Positions 19,115-31,154 of a stretch of 48,441 bases of DNA are shown here, in pieces. Position 1 is the first letter of the stretch. Every line of letters begins with the position of its first letter. The DNA lies in assembly GCA_016938135.1 (NCBI GenBank), contig JAFGVD010000040.1:1-48441 (forward strand), given 5' to 3'. Both the position numbers and the translations under genes were made by a program. The DNA is from Coriobacteriia bacterium (GTDB lineage: Bacteria; Actinomycetota; Coriobacteriia; Anaerosomatales; Anaerosomataceae). The notes beneath the pieces were generated by a model. The model ran no database searches. It was not told the origin of the DNA and saw only the letters and a program-made list of their open reading frames with translations.

Positions 19115-19159
19115 TACTGTGAGACCATGAAGACCGTTGAACCACACGACGTCAACGGA

Positions 19160-19176
19160 GCGACCCCGCTGGTCGC
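19160..19176. repeat. Inverted repeat in the divergent intergenic region
   Basis: GCGACC (19160-19165), five bases, GGTCGC (19171-19176): a perfect six-base dyad, 58 bases upstream of the UDP-glucose dehydrogenase start and 99 upstream of the divergent propeller gene. It could be an operator or a small leader hairpin. The 172-base region 19062-19233 contains no other gene. Confidence 0.4.
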
Positions 19177-19233
19177 CACCTATGATATCTTTCGGGGTCA
19201 ATGAAGTCTGTCCTTCCCGAACTGGAGGTCGCT

Positions 19234-20544
19234 ATGCCCCTCAATGTCACAGTAGTCGGAACCGGCTACGTCGGACTGGTCACCGGTGTGTGCCTGGCGC
19301 ACTCTGGTCACAACGTGACATGCGTCGATATCGAGCCCGCGAAGGTCGAAATGCTGCGGGCGGGACGAAGCACGATCTACGAGCCCGGGATCGAGGAGCT
19401 TCTCAAGGAGGGCCTCAAGAACGGCAACCTTCGATTCGAGACCCCTGAGGCGGGCTGGAACCCACTCATCGGTGACGTGACGTTCGTCGCGGTCGGCACA
19501 CCGATGGCCAGCAACGGTGCCGCAGATCTGAGCGCTGTGCATGCGGTCGTCGAGGATCTTGCCGAGGCCGCGGACCGCCCCTTCCTCATGGTCATGAAGT
19601 CCACCGTGCCCATGGGAACCGGCGAGACACTATGCCAGCGCCATTTGTCCAAGTCGGGGGTCTCGATCGGCTACGTGTCAAACCCTGAGTTCTTGCGGGA
19701 AGGCAAAGCGCTTGAGGACTGGTATCACACCGACCGCATCGTCCTCGGTTCCGCAAACAGCGCTGATCTCACCACAATGAAGTCATTGTACGCGGATATC
19801 GACGCAGCGATTGTGGAAACAGACATCGCCAGCGCCGAAACAATCAAATATGCTTCAAACGCCTTTCTTTCAACGAAGATCTCGTTCATCAACGAGATAG
19901 CCAACGTCTGTGACCTGGTCGGCGCGGATATCGACTCGGTTGCGAAAGGGATCGGCCTGGACAAGCGTATCGGCACCGAGTTCTTGAAAGCCGGCATCGG
20001 CTATGGTGGATCATGCTTCCCCAAAGACACGCGTGCGCTGGACTTCATCTCAACACTGCACGGCTACGATTTCACGCTGCTGAAGGCGGTCATCGACGTG
20101 AATAACCGTCAGTATCAGCTTCCGGCTGTGCACCTCATGGATGCCCTAGGCGATCTGAACGACTGCCGAATCGCGGTTCTTGGCCTCGCATTCAAGCCTG
20201 ATACGGACGACGTGAGGGAATCCCCTGCTCTGGGCATCGTACCGCTGCTTGTTGGCGCAGGCGCTCGGGTTGCGATCTATGACCCCATCGCTGCTGATAC
20301 GCCGCTTGGTGGGGCAGAACGAACCACAACAATCTGGGAGGCCCTTGAGGGTGCCTGCGCTGCGGTGGTCGTGACTGAATGGGCAGAGGTCGTCAATCTT
20401 GATTGGTCACGAGCTGCTGACCTCATGCTTGACGACGCCATCGTGTTCGATGGGCGAAACTGCCTGGATCCTCGGACCGTCCAGGCCGCTGGAATGCGCT
20501 ATATGGCAGTAGGGCGTGCCGGGGCTCACCGCTCAGAGGCCTGA
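19234..20544 (+). CDS. ugd: UDP-glucose 6-dehydrogenase
   Basis: Oxidises UDP-glucose twice with NAD to UDP-glucuronate, a donor for acidic polysaccharides. In 436 residues: NAD-binding GTGYVGLVTG at 9-18, KSTVPMGTG at 122-130, SNPEFLREGKA at 149-159, and the catalytic loop GIGYGGSCFPKDTRAL with Cys261. The C-terminal UDP-binding domain has LGLAFKPDTDDVRESPAL. The family's UDP-glucose and UDP-N-acetylmannosamine enzymes resemble each other; GIGYGGSCFPKD and the length favour UDP-glucose. An in-frame ATG at 19201 is possible, but the ATG at 19234 follows GGAGG by five bases and starts exactly at the dinucleotide-binding strand. Nine bases before the next glycosyltransferase gene, with which it should form an operon divergent from the main polysaccharide cluster. 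Confidence 0.93.
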   Translation: MPLNVTVVGTGYVGLVTGVCLAHSGHNVTCVDIEPAKVEMLRAGRSTIYEPGIEELLKEGLKNGNLRFETPEAGWNPLIGDVTFVAVGTPMASNGAADLSAVHAVVEDLAEAADRPFLMVMKSTVPMGTGETLCQRHLSKSGVSIGYVSNPEFLREGKALEDWYHTDRIVLGSANSADLTTMKSLYADIDAAIVETDIASAETIKYASNAFLSTKISFINEIANVCDLVGADIDSVAKGIGLDKRIGTEFLKAGIGYGGSCFPKDTRALDFISTLHGYDFTLLKAVIDVNNRQYQLPAVHLMDALGDLNDCRIAVLGLAFKPDTDDVRESPALGIVPLLVGAGARVAIYDPIAADTPLGGAERTTTIWEALEGACAAVVVTEWAEVVNLDWSRAADLMLDDAIVFDGRNCLDPRTVQAAGMRYMAVGRAGAHRSEA

Positions 20545-20553
20545 CGAGGCATC

Positions 20554-21780
20554 TTGAAGATCCTCTACATCCACCAGTTCTTCGCGACGAGGGAGTCATC
20601 GCTCGGCCTCATTCGCAGCTACGAGTTTGCACGTCGCTGGGTTGACGACGGCCATCAGGTGACCATGATAACGAGCAGCTCGCGTCTCCCGGAAGAGTAC
20701 TCGGACTCGATCTTCTGCCGAGGAGAGATCGATGGCATAGATATCCGCACTGTCCGGGTAAGGTACTCCAACTACATGAGTTACTCTCGCCGTATGCTCT
20801 CGTTCCTTCAGTTCACGCTCGGCGCTACATGGCTGGCAATCTCCGCCGGCAAGCACGATGTCGTCTTCGCTACCTCGACGCCGCTCACTGTTGGCATCCC
20901 GGGATGGATTGCCGCTTTCGTGCGAAACACGCCATTCGTCTTTGAGGTACGAGACCTATGGCCCGAGGCCGCAATTCAAATGGGAGCATTCTCGCGAACA
21001 GGAGTACTTGGACGCAGTACCAAGGTTCTCGAGCGATTCTTATACCATCGCTCCCGCGAGATCATCGCACTCTCTCCGGGAATGACGGAAGGCGTAATCG
21101 CCGAGAATATCGAGGCCGCACACGTGCACACCATTCCCAACTGCTCCGACCTTGACCTCTTCCATCCCGGGCCTAAGGACAACGAACTCTCAGCGGAGTT
21201 GGGACTTGAGGGTAGATTCGTCGTCGGATATGCAGGCGCGATCGGCCCGACGAACGCCGTAGAGGCAATCGTTCCAGAAGCGGCCCGATTGCTGATGGAG
21301 CGAGGGCGCGACGACATCGCATTCGTGATCGCGGGTGACGGGAGTCACCTGCCACTGCTTGAAGACCAGATCGACAAGCTGGGACTCAACAACGTGCATC
21401 TTCTTGGACGGGTTCCTAAACACGTGGTTCCCTCGATCACCCGTTCCTCGGATGTCTTGATGACGCTATTTGCGGATGTCCCGGTCCTTGCGATGAACTC
21501 ACCCAACAAATTCTTCGATGGCATCGCTTCAGGTCGCCCTATGCTCGTAAACTCACCGGGCTGGACAAAGGATGTTGTCGAACAGCACGAGATAGGGATC
21601 TACGTTCCTGCAACCGACAGCATGGCAATGGCCGATGCCATCATGCGACTGGCCGATGACAACGAGCTCAGGGAGCGCATGGGGCACAACGCTCGCCGAC
21701 TCGCCGAGACGGAATTCGGACGCGACCAGCTCGCAAATCGCGTGTTGGGAGTCCTAGAGCACGCCGCACACATCAGCTAG
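20554..21780 (+). CDS. Glycosyltransferase, GT4-type (WbuB-like)
   Basis: A 408-residue GT-B enzyme beginning MKILYIHQFFATRESS. The block STPLTVGIPGWIAAF followed by FVFEVRDLWPEAAIQMGAF (near 108-150) is characteristic of the WbuB/WcaI-like transferases that add N-acetylfucosamine and related sugars in O-antigen clusters. The second half has VVGYAGAIGPTNAVEAI and a donor region NKFFDGIASGRPMLV. TTG start at 20554 with GAGG four to five bases upstream, nine bases after the dehydrogenase stop. Its stop codon overlaps that of the convergent LCP gene inside one CTAG. Sugar specificity is inferred from family only. Confidence 0.87.
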   Translation: MKILYIHQFFATRESSLGLIRSYEFARRWVDDGHQVTMITSSSRLPEEYSDSIFCRGEIDGIDIRTVRVRYSNYMSYSRRMLSFLQFTLGATWLAISAGKHDVVFATSTPLTVGIPGWIAAFVRNTPFVFEVRDLWPEAAIQMGAFSRTGVLGRSTKVLERFLYHRSREIIALSPGMTEGVIAENIEAAHVHTIPNCSDLDLFHPGPKDNELSAELGLEGRFVVGYAGAIGPTNAVEAIVPEAARLLMERGRDDIAFVIAGDGSHLPLLEDQIDKLGLNNVHLLGRVPKHVVPSITRSSDVLMTLFADVPVLAMNSPNKFFDGIASGRPMLVNSPGWTKDVVEQHEIGIYVPATDSMAMADAIMRLADDNELRERMGHNARRLAETEFGRDQLANRVLGVLEHAAHIS

Positions 21781-23177
21781 GAAGAGGGCACCGTGGTGAC
21801 GTCGGTCTTCTCGGCCCAGTCCTTGCCTACTACCACCAAGATCCTAGACGTGAACGAATACATGCCCCTGCTTGCGACTATATCGACATTCGGAAGGTCA
21901 ACTGCTACCCGCTCTGCGGCAGCCTTATCGTCTCCGTCATACACGACGAGCGTCCTGTCGTAGACGAACTGGTTGGCATTGCCGACCTCGCTGATGATGT
22001 AGCCGCGCGACTCGAGAATACCCGAACACTCGGCGGCCACTCCGGAGAGTCCTGCCCCGTTTCGAACAGTGACGCTTATGTCGGCCGGATCGAGCACTGA
22101 ATCGGCTGCAGCCGAGGCGTCAAAGGATCCGCCGTCATTGAACGCCTTGAGGAGCCGCGCTTTCTCCGACTCATCAGTCCATACGTACGGCGACTTCCAT
22201 TCTCCAGCGATTGTCGCAGTCTGGACGTCATCTCCGCCGATACCCTTCAAGGCCTGAATGACCTCGAGAATCTCACCGACACCCATGCTTGTCGACATGT
22301 AGCCTGAAATCGACCGCGCTATCGAAGGCAACTTGGGGAGGTTCTCGATCTTGGCGGACTGCTCGGCAAGCGCCTTGAAGAACGTCTGCTGGTGACGCAT
22401 GCGGGTAAAATCAGCGTCAGCGAAATCACGACTCCGGACATAGGTGAGAGCATACTCTCCGTCAAGCAGCTGGTAGCCTGGGTCGATATGAGATGCAGCA
22501 TGGCCCGGACTATGGCTTGCAGCCTTCCAGTCATCGATTTCGACATCGACGTCGATCCATACACCGCCAAGAGCATCGACCGCGGCTTGAAAGCCAGTGA
22601 AGTCGATCTCCATGTAGTGATTGATCTCTATGTCCAGAAAGCCCTCGACTGTCTCGATCATGAGAGCCGGGCCACCCTCGGCACCACCATAGTAGTTAGC
22701 GGCGTTTATCTTGGATATTCCGTGACCGGGAATCTCCACCCTGGTGTCACGAGGAATCGAAAGCATCCAGACCTTCTTGAGCTCAGGGTCGACCCTGGCC
22801 ACGATGATGGTATCGGCGCGCGCTGCCTCTTCACCTTCGCGGATATCGCTACCCATGAGGAGGATATTGAACGGCTCCTGCGGAGCAGCTTCGGTCAAGG
22901 CCTCCTGCGTCATAGCGTTGTTCGCCGCTCCGGACTGCATGGACTTCTCGATGTCCTTATACGTGTAGTAGCCCCACGCCGCTCCTCCGAGCACCACGAC
23001 TGCAAACACAGCCAAGGTCACGTAGGCGACCCGCTTGATTCTCTGTTTGCGACGCTCCTGGTGGATTCGCATCTTTGGAGCGGATTCGACCACAGCGGAG
23101 GGACGCCGATTGTGAGTCGGTTTTGGCGGATCCAACCGACGCTTCAAACGGCGCCGTGATGCAGAGTGCTTGCCCAT
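21777..23177 (-). CDS. LytR-CpsA-Psr (LCP) family glycopolymer transferase with LytR_C domain
   Basis: LCP proteins move lipid-linked glycopolymers (wall teichoic acid, capsule, arabinogalactan) onto peptidoglycan outside the cell. In 466 residues: a basic cytoplasmic tail 1-49, a membrane helix near 50-71, and the LCP domain about 102-295 with LLMGSDIREG at 106-115, ARADTIIVARVD at 119-130, SIPRDTRVEIPG at 140-151 and RSRDFADADFTRMRHQQ at 248-264. These carry the arginines and aspartates that bind lipid pyrophosphate and metal. A LytR_C domain covers about 366-455. ATG with AAGGGA eight bases upstream. Converges on the WbuB-like gene. Most likely attaches the polysaccharide made by the neighbouring genes to the wall. 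Confidence 0.92.
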   Translation of the reverse strand: MGKHSASRRRLKRRLDPPKPTHNRRPSAVVESAPKMRIHQERRKQRIKRVAYVTLAVFAVVVLGGAAWGYYTYKDIEKSMQSGAANNAMTQEALTEAAPQEPFNILLMGSDIREGEEAARADTIIVARVDPELKKVWMLSIPRDTRVEIPGHGISKINAANYYGGAEGGPALMIETVEGFLDIEINHYMEIDFTGFQAAVDALGGVWIDVDVEIDDWKAASHSPGHAASHIDPGYQLLDGEYALTYVRSRDFADADFTRMRHQQTFFKALAEQSAKIENLPKLPSIARSISGYMSTSMGVGEILEVIQALKGIGGDDVQTATIAGEWKSPYVWTDESEKARLLKAFNDGGSFDASAAADSVLDPADISVTVRNGAGLSGVAAECSGILESRGYIISEVGNANQFVYDRTLVVYDGDDKAAAERVAVDLPNVDIVASRGMYSFTSRILVVVGKDWAEKTDVTTVPSS

Positions 23178-23231
23178 TTCACTTCCCTTTTCACGACCGC
23201 AACGACTGGCTCACGTTGTCAGGTCATATGT

Positions 23232-23480
23232 CTAAAGACTCACTATGGTGCTCTCATTGAACGACTTGAGAGCGTTACGAGTGTCCAGTATCAACGGCGC
23301 GTTACGAACGACCGCATCGTAGTTCACATTCTGGTGGTCGGTCACAACGAGCACGATGTCAGTGTCCCGGAGCATCTGGTCATCAAGCGTGACGCTAACC
23401 CTTGCCTCAGAGACAGGCACATACAGGTCGTGGAAGCTCTTGCGGTGCGTGTTCAAATCATCCATCAGGCATCGATCCAC
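23232..23480 (-). pseudogene. C-terminal remnant of a nucleotide-sugar dehydrogenase (UDP-HexNAc dehydrogenase type)
   Basis: An 82-codon open frame resembling only the last part, the UDP-binding domain, of enzymes such as WecC, WbpA and TviB. DLYVPVSEARV matches their YHDPYVP region, DIVLVVTDHQNVNYDAV their ATDH-x-x-F/Y-D-Y segment, and LILDTRNAL their near-terminal VDTRN. The NAD-binding and catalytic domains are absent, and upstream sequence runs directly into fabZ. No ribosome site precedes the GTG at 23480. The same frame remains open upstream without homology, so the boundary near 23480-23530 is not sharp. It is best read as debris of a lost gene in the 356-base gap between the LCP gene and fabZ; the rest of that gap shows nothing else. 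Confidence 0.7.
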
Positions 23481-23533
23481 GTAAGATCCCTCAACTAGAG
23501 CCGCTCTTGCGGCAGCAGACGACTTAGAACCAC

Positions 23534-23959
23534 TTACTTTATCGCAAACATGAGTTCGCCGGTGCAGGCCAACTCTTCTCCTACGTAGGCCCTTGCTTCA
23601 CCAAAGCCTAGAGCACCTCGTGACTTCGTGATCACCACTTGCATGCGAAGCGTGTCGCCGGGCGTGACCTGACGCTTGAAACGCACCTTGTCGATACCTG
23701 CGAAAAACGCGATCTTACCCTTGTTCTCGGGAAGCGAAAGAAGTGCCACAGCCCCCACCTGCGCCATCGCCTCCACGATAAGAACACCCGGCATGACCGG
23801 ATAGTCGGGAAAGTGGCCGGGGACCCAGAAGGCGGTCTCAACAACATCCAGGTAGCCGATGGCGCTCTGACCGGGAACCACATCTTCCGCCCGATCGACA
23901 AGCAAGAACGGATCCCTGTGAGGGATGATCGACTTGATCTCTTCTCGATTCAGCATCAT
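23534..23959 (-). CDS. fabZ: 3-hydroxyacyl-ACP dehydratase
   Basis: Removes water from 3-hydroxyacyl-ACP in type II fatty acid synthesis. About 141 residues, hot-dog fold. [20 protein letters not shown] at 3-22 is the standard N-terminus, and [20 protein letters not shown] at 48-67 carries the catalytic His49 and Glu63. Two ATGs (23959 and 23956) follow GAGAGGG closely; either may be used. A GTG at 23971 is less likely. The start lies 12 bases after the murA stop, so the two are probably co-transcribed, a pairing seen in other bacteria where lipid and wall precursor synthesis are kept together. Confidence 0.95.
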   Translation of the reverse strand: MMLNREEIKSIIPHRDPFLLVDRAEDVVPGQSAIGYLDVVETAFWVPGHFPDYPVMPGVLIVEAMAQVGAVALLSLPENKGKIAFFAGIDKVRFKRQVTPGDTLRMQVVITKSRGALGFGEARAYVGEELACTGELMFAIK

Positions 23960-23971
23960 TGACCCTCTCAC

Positions 23972-25228
23972 TCAGTCGTCCGTCATGACCACGTCAGCGC
24001 CCAGAGCCGAGAGCTTGGGGACGAACGCCTCATAGCCGCGCTGGATGTGCTGCACGTCCTGAACGAAGGTGCGCCCATCGGCGATGAGGCCCGCCAGGAC
24101 CAACGCCGCGCCACCCCGGAGATCCGGGCATCGCACAGGCGCGCCGGAGAGCTGAGAGACTCCGCGAACGAGGGCACGGTGACCCTCGATGACGATCTCG
24201 GCACCCATACGTCGCAGCTCATCGGCGAACATGAAGCGATTCTCAAAGACGTTCTCTGTGATCACGGAGGCTCCCTCGGCGATTGCCATCAGGGCCATGA
24301 ACTGCGCCTGCATGTCGGTTGGAAAGCCGGGATATGGCAGGGTGGCTACATCGGTGGGCACGACCGCACCGGCACGCCTTACCGTAGCGCCGTCTTCGTG
24401 CATCTCGAACTCGCAGCCAACCGCCTCCATTTTGACAAGGACGAGCTCGAGGTGCGAAGGGTCGAACCCGCGAACGGACACCGGCCCGCCGGAGAGTGCA
24501 CCCGCAACCAGGAAAGTGCCCGCTTCAACGCGGTCCCCCACGGTACGATGTGTGACGGGCGCCAGGCTCTCGACGCCCTCGACCACGAGCGTCGAAGACC
24601 CTCGTCCACCTATGCGCGCGCCCATTCCCACCAAGAAGTCCACCAGGTCGCCGATCTCGGGTTCGCGCGCGGCGTTCTCGATGGTGGTCACGCCGTGCGC
24701 CAACACCGCGGCCATGAGAAGGTTCTCGGTTGCGCCCACGCTTGGGAAGTCAAGGATCACATGGGCGCCATGCAGCCCCGCGGGTGCCTCGGCATGTATG
24801 TAGCCATGTCCGAGCGTGATATCCACGCCAAGCTCTGTGAGTCCGCGTATGTGCATATCGACCTTGCGCGACCCGATGTTGCATCCTCCCGGCATCGCGA
24901 CACGCGCATGACCGAGTCGTGCGACCAAAGGACCGAGCACAACGATAGAGGCGCGCATCTGCGCGACGAACTCATACGGTGCCTCGAAAGAGGTCAACTC
25001 GGCGGCATCGATGCGCAAGGTGTGCTCCTCGCGCGATACCCGGGCGCCAAGCCCTCGCAAGACGTCGGCCATGATGTGCACGTCGCTGATGTCCGGAACG
25101 TTGGTGATCGTCGATTCACCGGCAGCAAGCAGCGACGCGGCCATGAGCTTCAGGGCCGAGTTCTTGGCGCCACCGACGGTAACGGTGCCGGACAATCTGT
25201 TTCCGCCTGTTACAACGATAGATGCCAT
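23972..25228 (-). CDS. murA: UDP-N-acetylglucosamine 1-carboxyvinyltransferase
   Basis: First committed step of peptidoglycan synthesis: transfers enolpyruvate from PEP to UDP-GlcNAc in the cytosol. 418 residues, matching the family. GGAKNSALKLMAASLLA at 19-35 carries the conserved Lys22-Asn23, and MPGGCNIGSRKVDMH at 112-126 carries Cys116, equivalent to Cys115 of the E. coli enzyme. The Cys (rather than Asp) predicts fosfomycin sensitivity of the enzyme. The frame is open upstream to 25510, but MASIVVTGG at 25228 is the true family start and GGAGG stands eleven bases before it. Follows the ATP synthase operon, separated by a strong hairpin, and precedes fabZ. Confidence 0.96.
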   Translation of the reverse strand: MASIVVTGGNRLSGTVTVGGAKNSALKLMAASLLAAGESTITNVPDISDVHIMADVLRGLGARVSREEHTLRIDAAELTSFEAPYEFVAQMRASIVVLGPLVARLGHARVAMPGGCNIGSRKVDMHIRGLTELGVDITLGHGYIHAEAPAGLHGAHVILDFPSVGATENLLMAAVLAHGVTTIENAAREPEIGDLVDFLVGMGARIGGRGSSTLVVEGVESLAPVTHRTVGDRVEAGTFLVAGALSGGPVSVRGFDPSHLELVLVKMEAVGCEFEMHEDGATVRRAGAVVPTDVATLPYPGFPTDMQAQFMALMAIAEGASVITENVFENRFMFADELRRMGAEIVIEGHRALVRGVSQLSGAPVRCPDLRGGAALVLAGLIADGRTFVQDVQHIQRGYEAFVPKLSALGADVVMTDD

Positions 25229-25295
25229 GAGGGCGAATGCCTCCGAGGAATAGGGTACAGCCTGAACAGCGTAGCTGACCGATGCGACCAGGGGC

Positions 25296-25315
25296 AACGC
25301 TGAACGCCAAGCGTT
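25296..25315. repeat. Small inverted repeat upstream of murA
   Basis: AACGCT (25296-25301) and AGCGTT (25310-25315) with an eight-base loop, about 70 bases upstream of the murA ATG. It lies between the post-atpC hairpin and murA, where a murA promoter is expected. On the minus strand TTGCCC (near 25295) stands 18 bases before TACGCT, a weak promoter at best. The 196-base gap 25229-25424 holds only this and the hairpin. Confidence 0.3.
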
Positions 25316-25371
25316 ACGGTCCTGATATGAGAGAACGCGTCTGCAGAAGTCCTGACACAGCGCTGGATACG

Positions 25372-25403
25372 CAACGCGGCGGGTCCGAAGACCCGCCGCG
25401 TTG
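25372..25403 (-). terminator. Strong hairpin after atpC, UUCG loop, no U-run
   Basis: A perfect 14-base stem (25372-25385 with 25390-25403, CAACGCGGCGGGTC pairing) around a four-base loop. On the minus strand the loop reads TTCG closed by C-G, the very stable C(UUCG)G tetraloop. It begins 21 bases after the atpC stop, where the ATP synthase transcript should end. The bases that follow are GCGTATCC, not a U-tract, so it is not a textbook intrinsic terminator; it may act with Rho, or as an mRNA-stabilising end. Confidence 0.65.
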
Positions 25404-25424
25404 AAAGCTCTCGTTCTATTGAAG

Positions 25425-25847
25425 CTAGCGTCGCTCGGCGACAGCCACCTGGGCCTGACACCATTTGAGATCGCGCTCGCAATCCTCAAGGATGCCATCT
25501 TCGGCCGCATCTTGCTTGAGCTGTGCCATTCGCTCCTCTAGCTTGGACATGCCCTCTCGGGCACGACCCACATCGATCTGCGACGCGAGCGCCGCATTGT
25601 CGGCCAACACGATGACCTTGTCCTCGTGCACCTGCAGATATCCGCCCGAGATCGCGAACCAATCGACGTCTTTGCCGTCGTTGTAGCGAACACGGAGCTC
25701 ACCTGGCTTGAGCACGGTCACGAGCGGCACGTGCAACGGCAGGATGCCGATCTCACCTTCGAGCGTGGGAGCCACGACCATCTCCACCTCATTGGTGTAG
25801 AGGACTCTCTCCGGTGTCACTATCTCGCACAGTAGTGTGCGTGCCAT
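25425..25847 (-). CDS. atpC: F-type ATP synthase epsilon subunit
   Basis: Part of the central rotor stalk of F1, coupling rotation to catalysis and able to inhibit ATP hydrolysis. 140 residues: a beta-sandwich beginning TLLCEIVTPERVLYTNEVEMVV, with EGEIGILPLHVPLVTVLKPGE, the usual conserved core, and a helical C-terminal arm from about 90 to the end (DVGRAREGMSKLEERMAQL...). ATG at 25847 with AAGGAG seven bases upstream; longer readings to 25946 fall inside atpD. Sixteen bases after the atpD stop; last gene of the operon. Confidence 0.96.
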   Translation of the reverse strand: MARTLLCEIVTPERVLYTNEVEMVVAPTLEGEIGILPLHVPLVTVLKPGELRVRYNDGKDVDWFAISGGYLQVHEDKVIVLADNAALASQIDVGRAREGMSKLEERMAQLKQDAAEDGILEDCERDLKWCQAQVAVAERR

Positions 25848-25863
25848 AAGACCGCTCCTTCTT

Positions 25864-28189
<2,326 letters not shown>

Positions 28190-28193
28190 GCGT

Positions 28194-29756
<1,563 letters not shown>

Positions 29757-30314
29757 TTACGCCTCACCTCCCTGATGTGCAGTAGAAAGGACCGTACGCA
29801 GGCTCCGCAGCTGCGTCGAAACGCTGCCGTCCAGAACCTTGCCGGCCACACTGATGCGGACACCGCCGATGATCGACTCGTCCACACGCTCGCGGAGCGA
29901 GACGGAACGGCCGAGAGAGGCGGACAGTTTCTCAACGAGCTTGGCACGAAGATCATCATCGAGCGGGATCGCCGTCGTGACCTCAGCCACCACAACGCCA
30001 CTCTCTCGCTCTGATATCTCCGAATAGACACGCTTGAGCTCGCCGAGCTGATCGGTCATGCCACGCTCTACCATGAGTGTCACGATGGAAAGAGCCTCAG
30101 GCGACACGGTGCCTCCGAAGATGTCGCGCAGTACGTCGCGCTTCTTCTCCACAGGGATACCCGTGTCAGTGAGAGCCTGGCGCAGGTCCATATGACCTCG
30201 CACTGCCGTCACAACGCTTGCGAGGTCCCCGTCGACGGCCTCTGTGGCGTCGGCGAGCGACGCGAGGTCGAAGAGGACCCGGGCAAGGGTCTCCACCGTC
30301 TCGCTAGTTCTCAT
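29757..30314 (-). CDS. atpH: F-type ATP synthase delta subunit
   Basis: Stator protein tying the peripheral stalk (b subunits) to the crown of alpha. 185 residues with the OSCP/delta layout: helical N-terminal domain (YARVLFDLA-type TLARVLFDLASLADA near 9-23), then VVVAEVTTAIPLDDDLRAKL and the conserved C-terminal DESIIGGVRISVAGKVLDGSV. ATG at 30314 overlaps the end of atpF by eleven bases, with GGGGAG just upstream, so translation is likely coupled. Confidence 0.96.
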   Translation of the reverse strand: MRTSETVETLARVLFDLASLADATEAVDGDLASVVTAVRGHMDLRQALTDTGIPVEKKRDVLRDIFGGTVSPEALSIVTLMVERGMTDQLGELKRVYSEISERESGVVVAEVTTAIPLDDDLRAKLVEKLSASLGRSVSLRERVDESIIGGVRISVAGKVLDGSVSTQLRSLRTVLSTAHQGGEA

Positions 30315-30804
30315 TCAAGCTCCCCACCTCGGCCACGTACCGCTCGATGAGCGCCGCGTGGTCCTCCTTCTTCAGGGAGGTGCCGATGATCTTGCCGGCG
30401 ACGTCGACCGAAAGGTCTGCCACCTGCTTCTGGAGCTCGGCCATCGCTGCTGCCCTCTCGGACTTGATGGCCTCGATTGCCTTGACCTTCTCGGCCTCGG
30501 CCTCTTCTTTGGCCTTGGCCACGATCTCGGACTTCATGCTCTCCGCGATCGTGCGGCCCTGCTCGATGACCTTGGCCGCTTCTCCGCGGGCCTCGGCCAT
30601 CTGCACCCGATACTCCTCAAGCAGGCGCTCGGCCTCAACGCGAGTGTCCTCGGCCTTCTCAAGGGACTCGCGAATCTTGTCCGCGCGCTCGTCGAGCATC
30701 TTGGTGACCGGCGGGAATGCGAACTTTCCCAGAACAACCAACAGGATCAGGAACGAGATCAGCGAAACGATGACCTCAGGAACCTTGGGGATCAATGCTT
30801 CCAT
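30304..30804 (-). CDS. atpF: F-type ATP synthase b subunit
   Basis: Peripheral stalk subunit of Fo. 166 residues: one membrane helix near 10-30 (VIVSLISFLILLVVLGKFAF), then PPVTKMLDERADKIRESLEKAED and a long highly charged helix to the end, which dimerises as a right-handed coiled coil. ATG with GGAGGT eight bases upstream. Only one b gene is present, so a homodimer is expected. Confidence 0.96.
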   Translation of the reverse strand: MEALIPKVPEVIVSLISFLILLVVLGKFAFPPVTKMLDERADKIRESLEKAEDTRVEAERLLEEYRVQMAEARGEAAKVIEQGRTIAESMKSEIVAKAKEEAEAEKVKAIEAIKSERAAAMAELQKQVADLSVDVAGKIIGTSLKKEDHAALIERYVAEVGSLNEN

Positions 30805-30838
30805 GCCTACCTACCTCCGAACGTCGGCATCGTGTGGC

Positions 30839-31108
<270 letters not shown>

Positions 31109-31154
31109 TTACCATTACGACACCGACCGCTGTTCGGCCGGCGTGGTGACCCTA

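Noticed and set aside
19113-19118. TATACT on the plus strand as a promoter for UDP-glucose dehydrogenase
   Set aside because: No -35-like hexamer at 15-19 bases and more than 110 bases from the start; it overlaps the minus-strand TATACAAT, so the match may be incidental.
24047-25303. A 418-codon plus-strand open frame opposite murA
   Set aside because: Antisense shadow of murA; rich in His, Arg and Gly with no domain or ribosome site.
25229-25510. A 94-codon N-terminal extension of murA
   Set aside because: The family start MASIVVTGG has its own ribosome site, and the extension would run through the post-atpC hairpin and into atpC.
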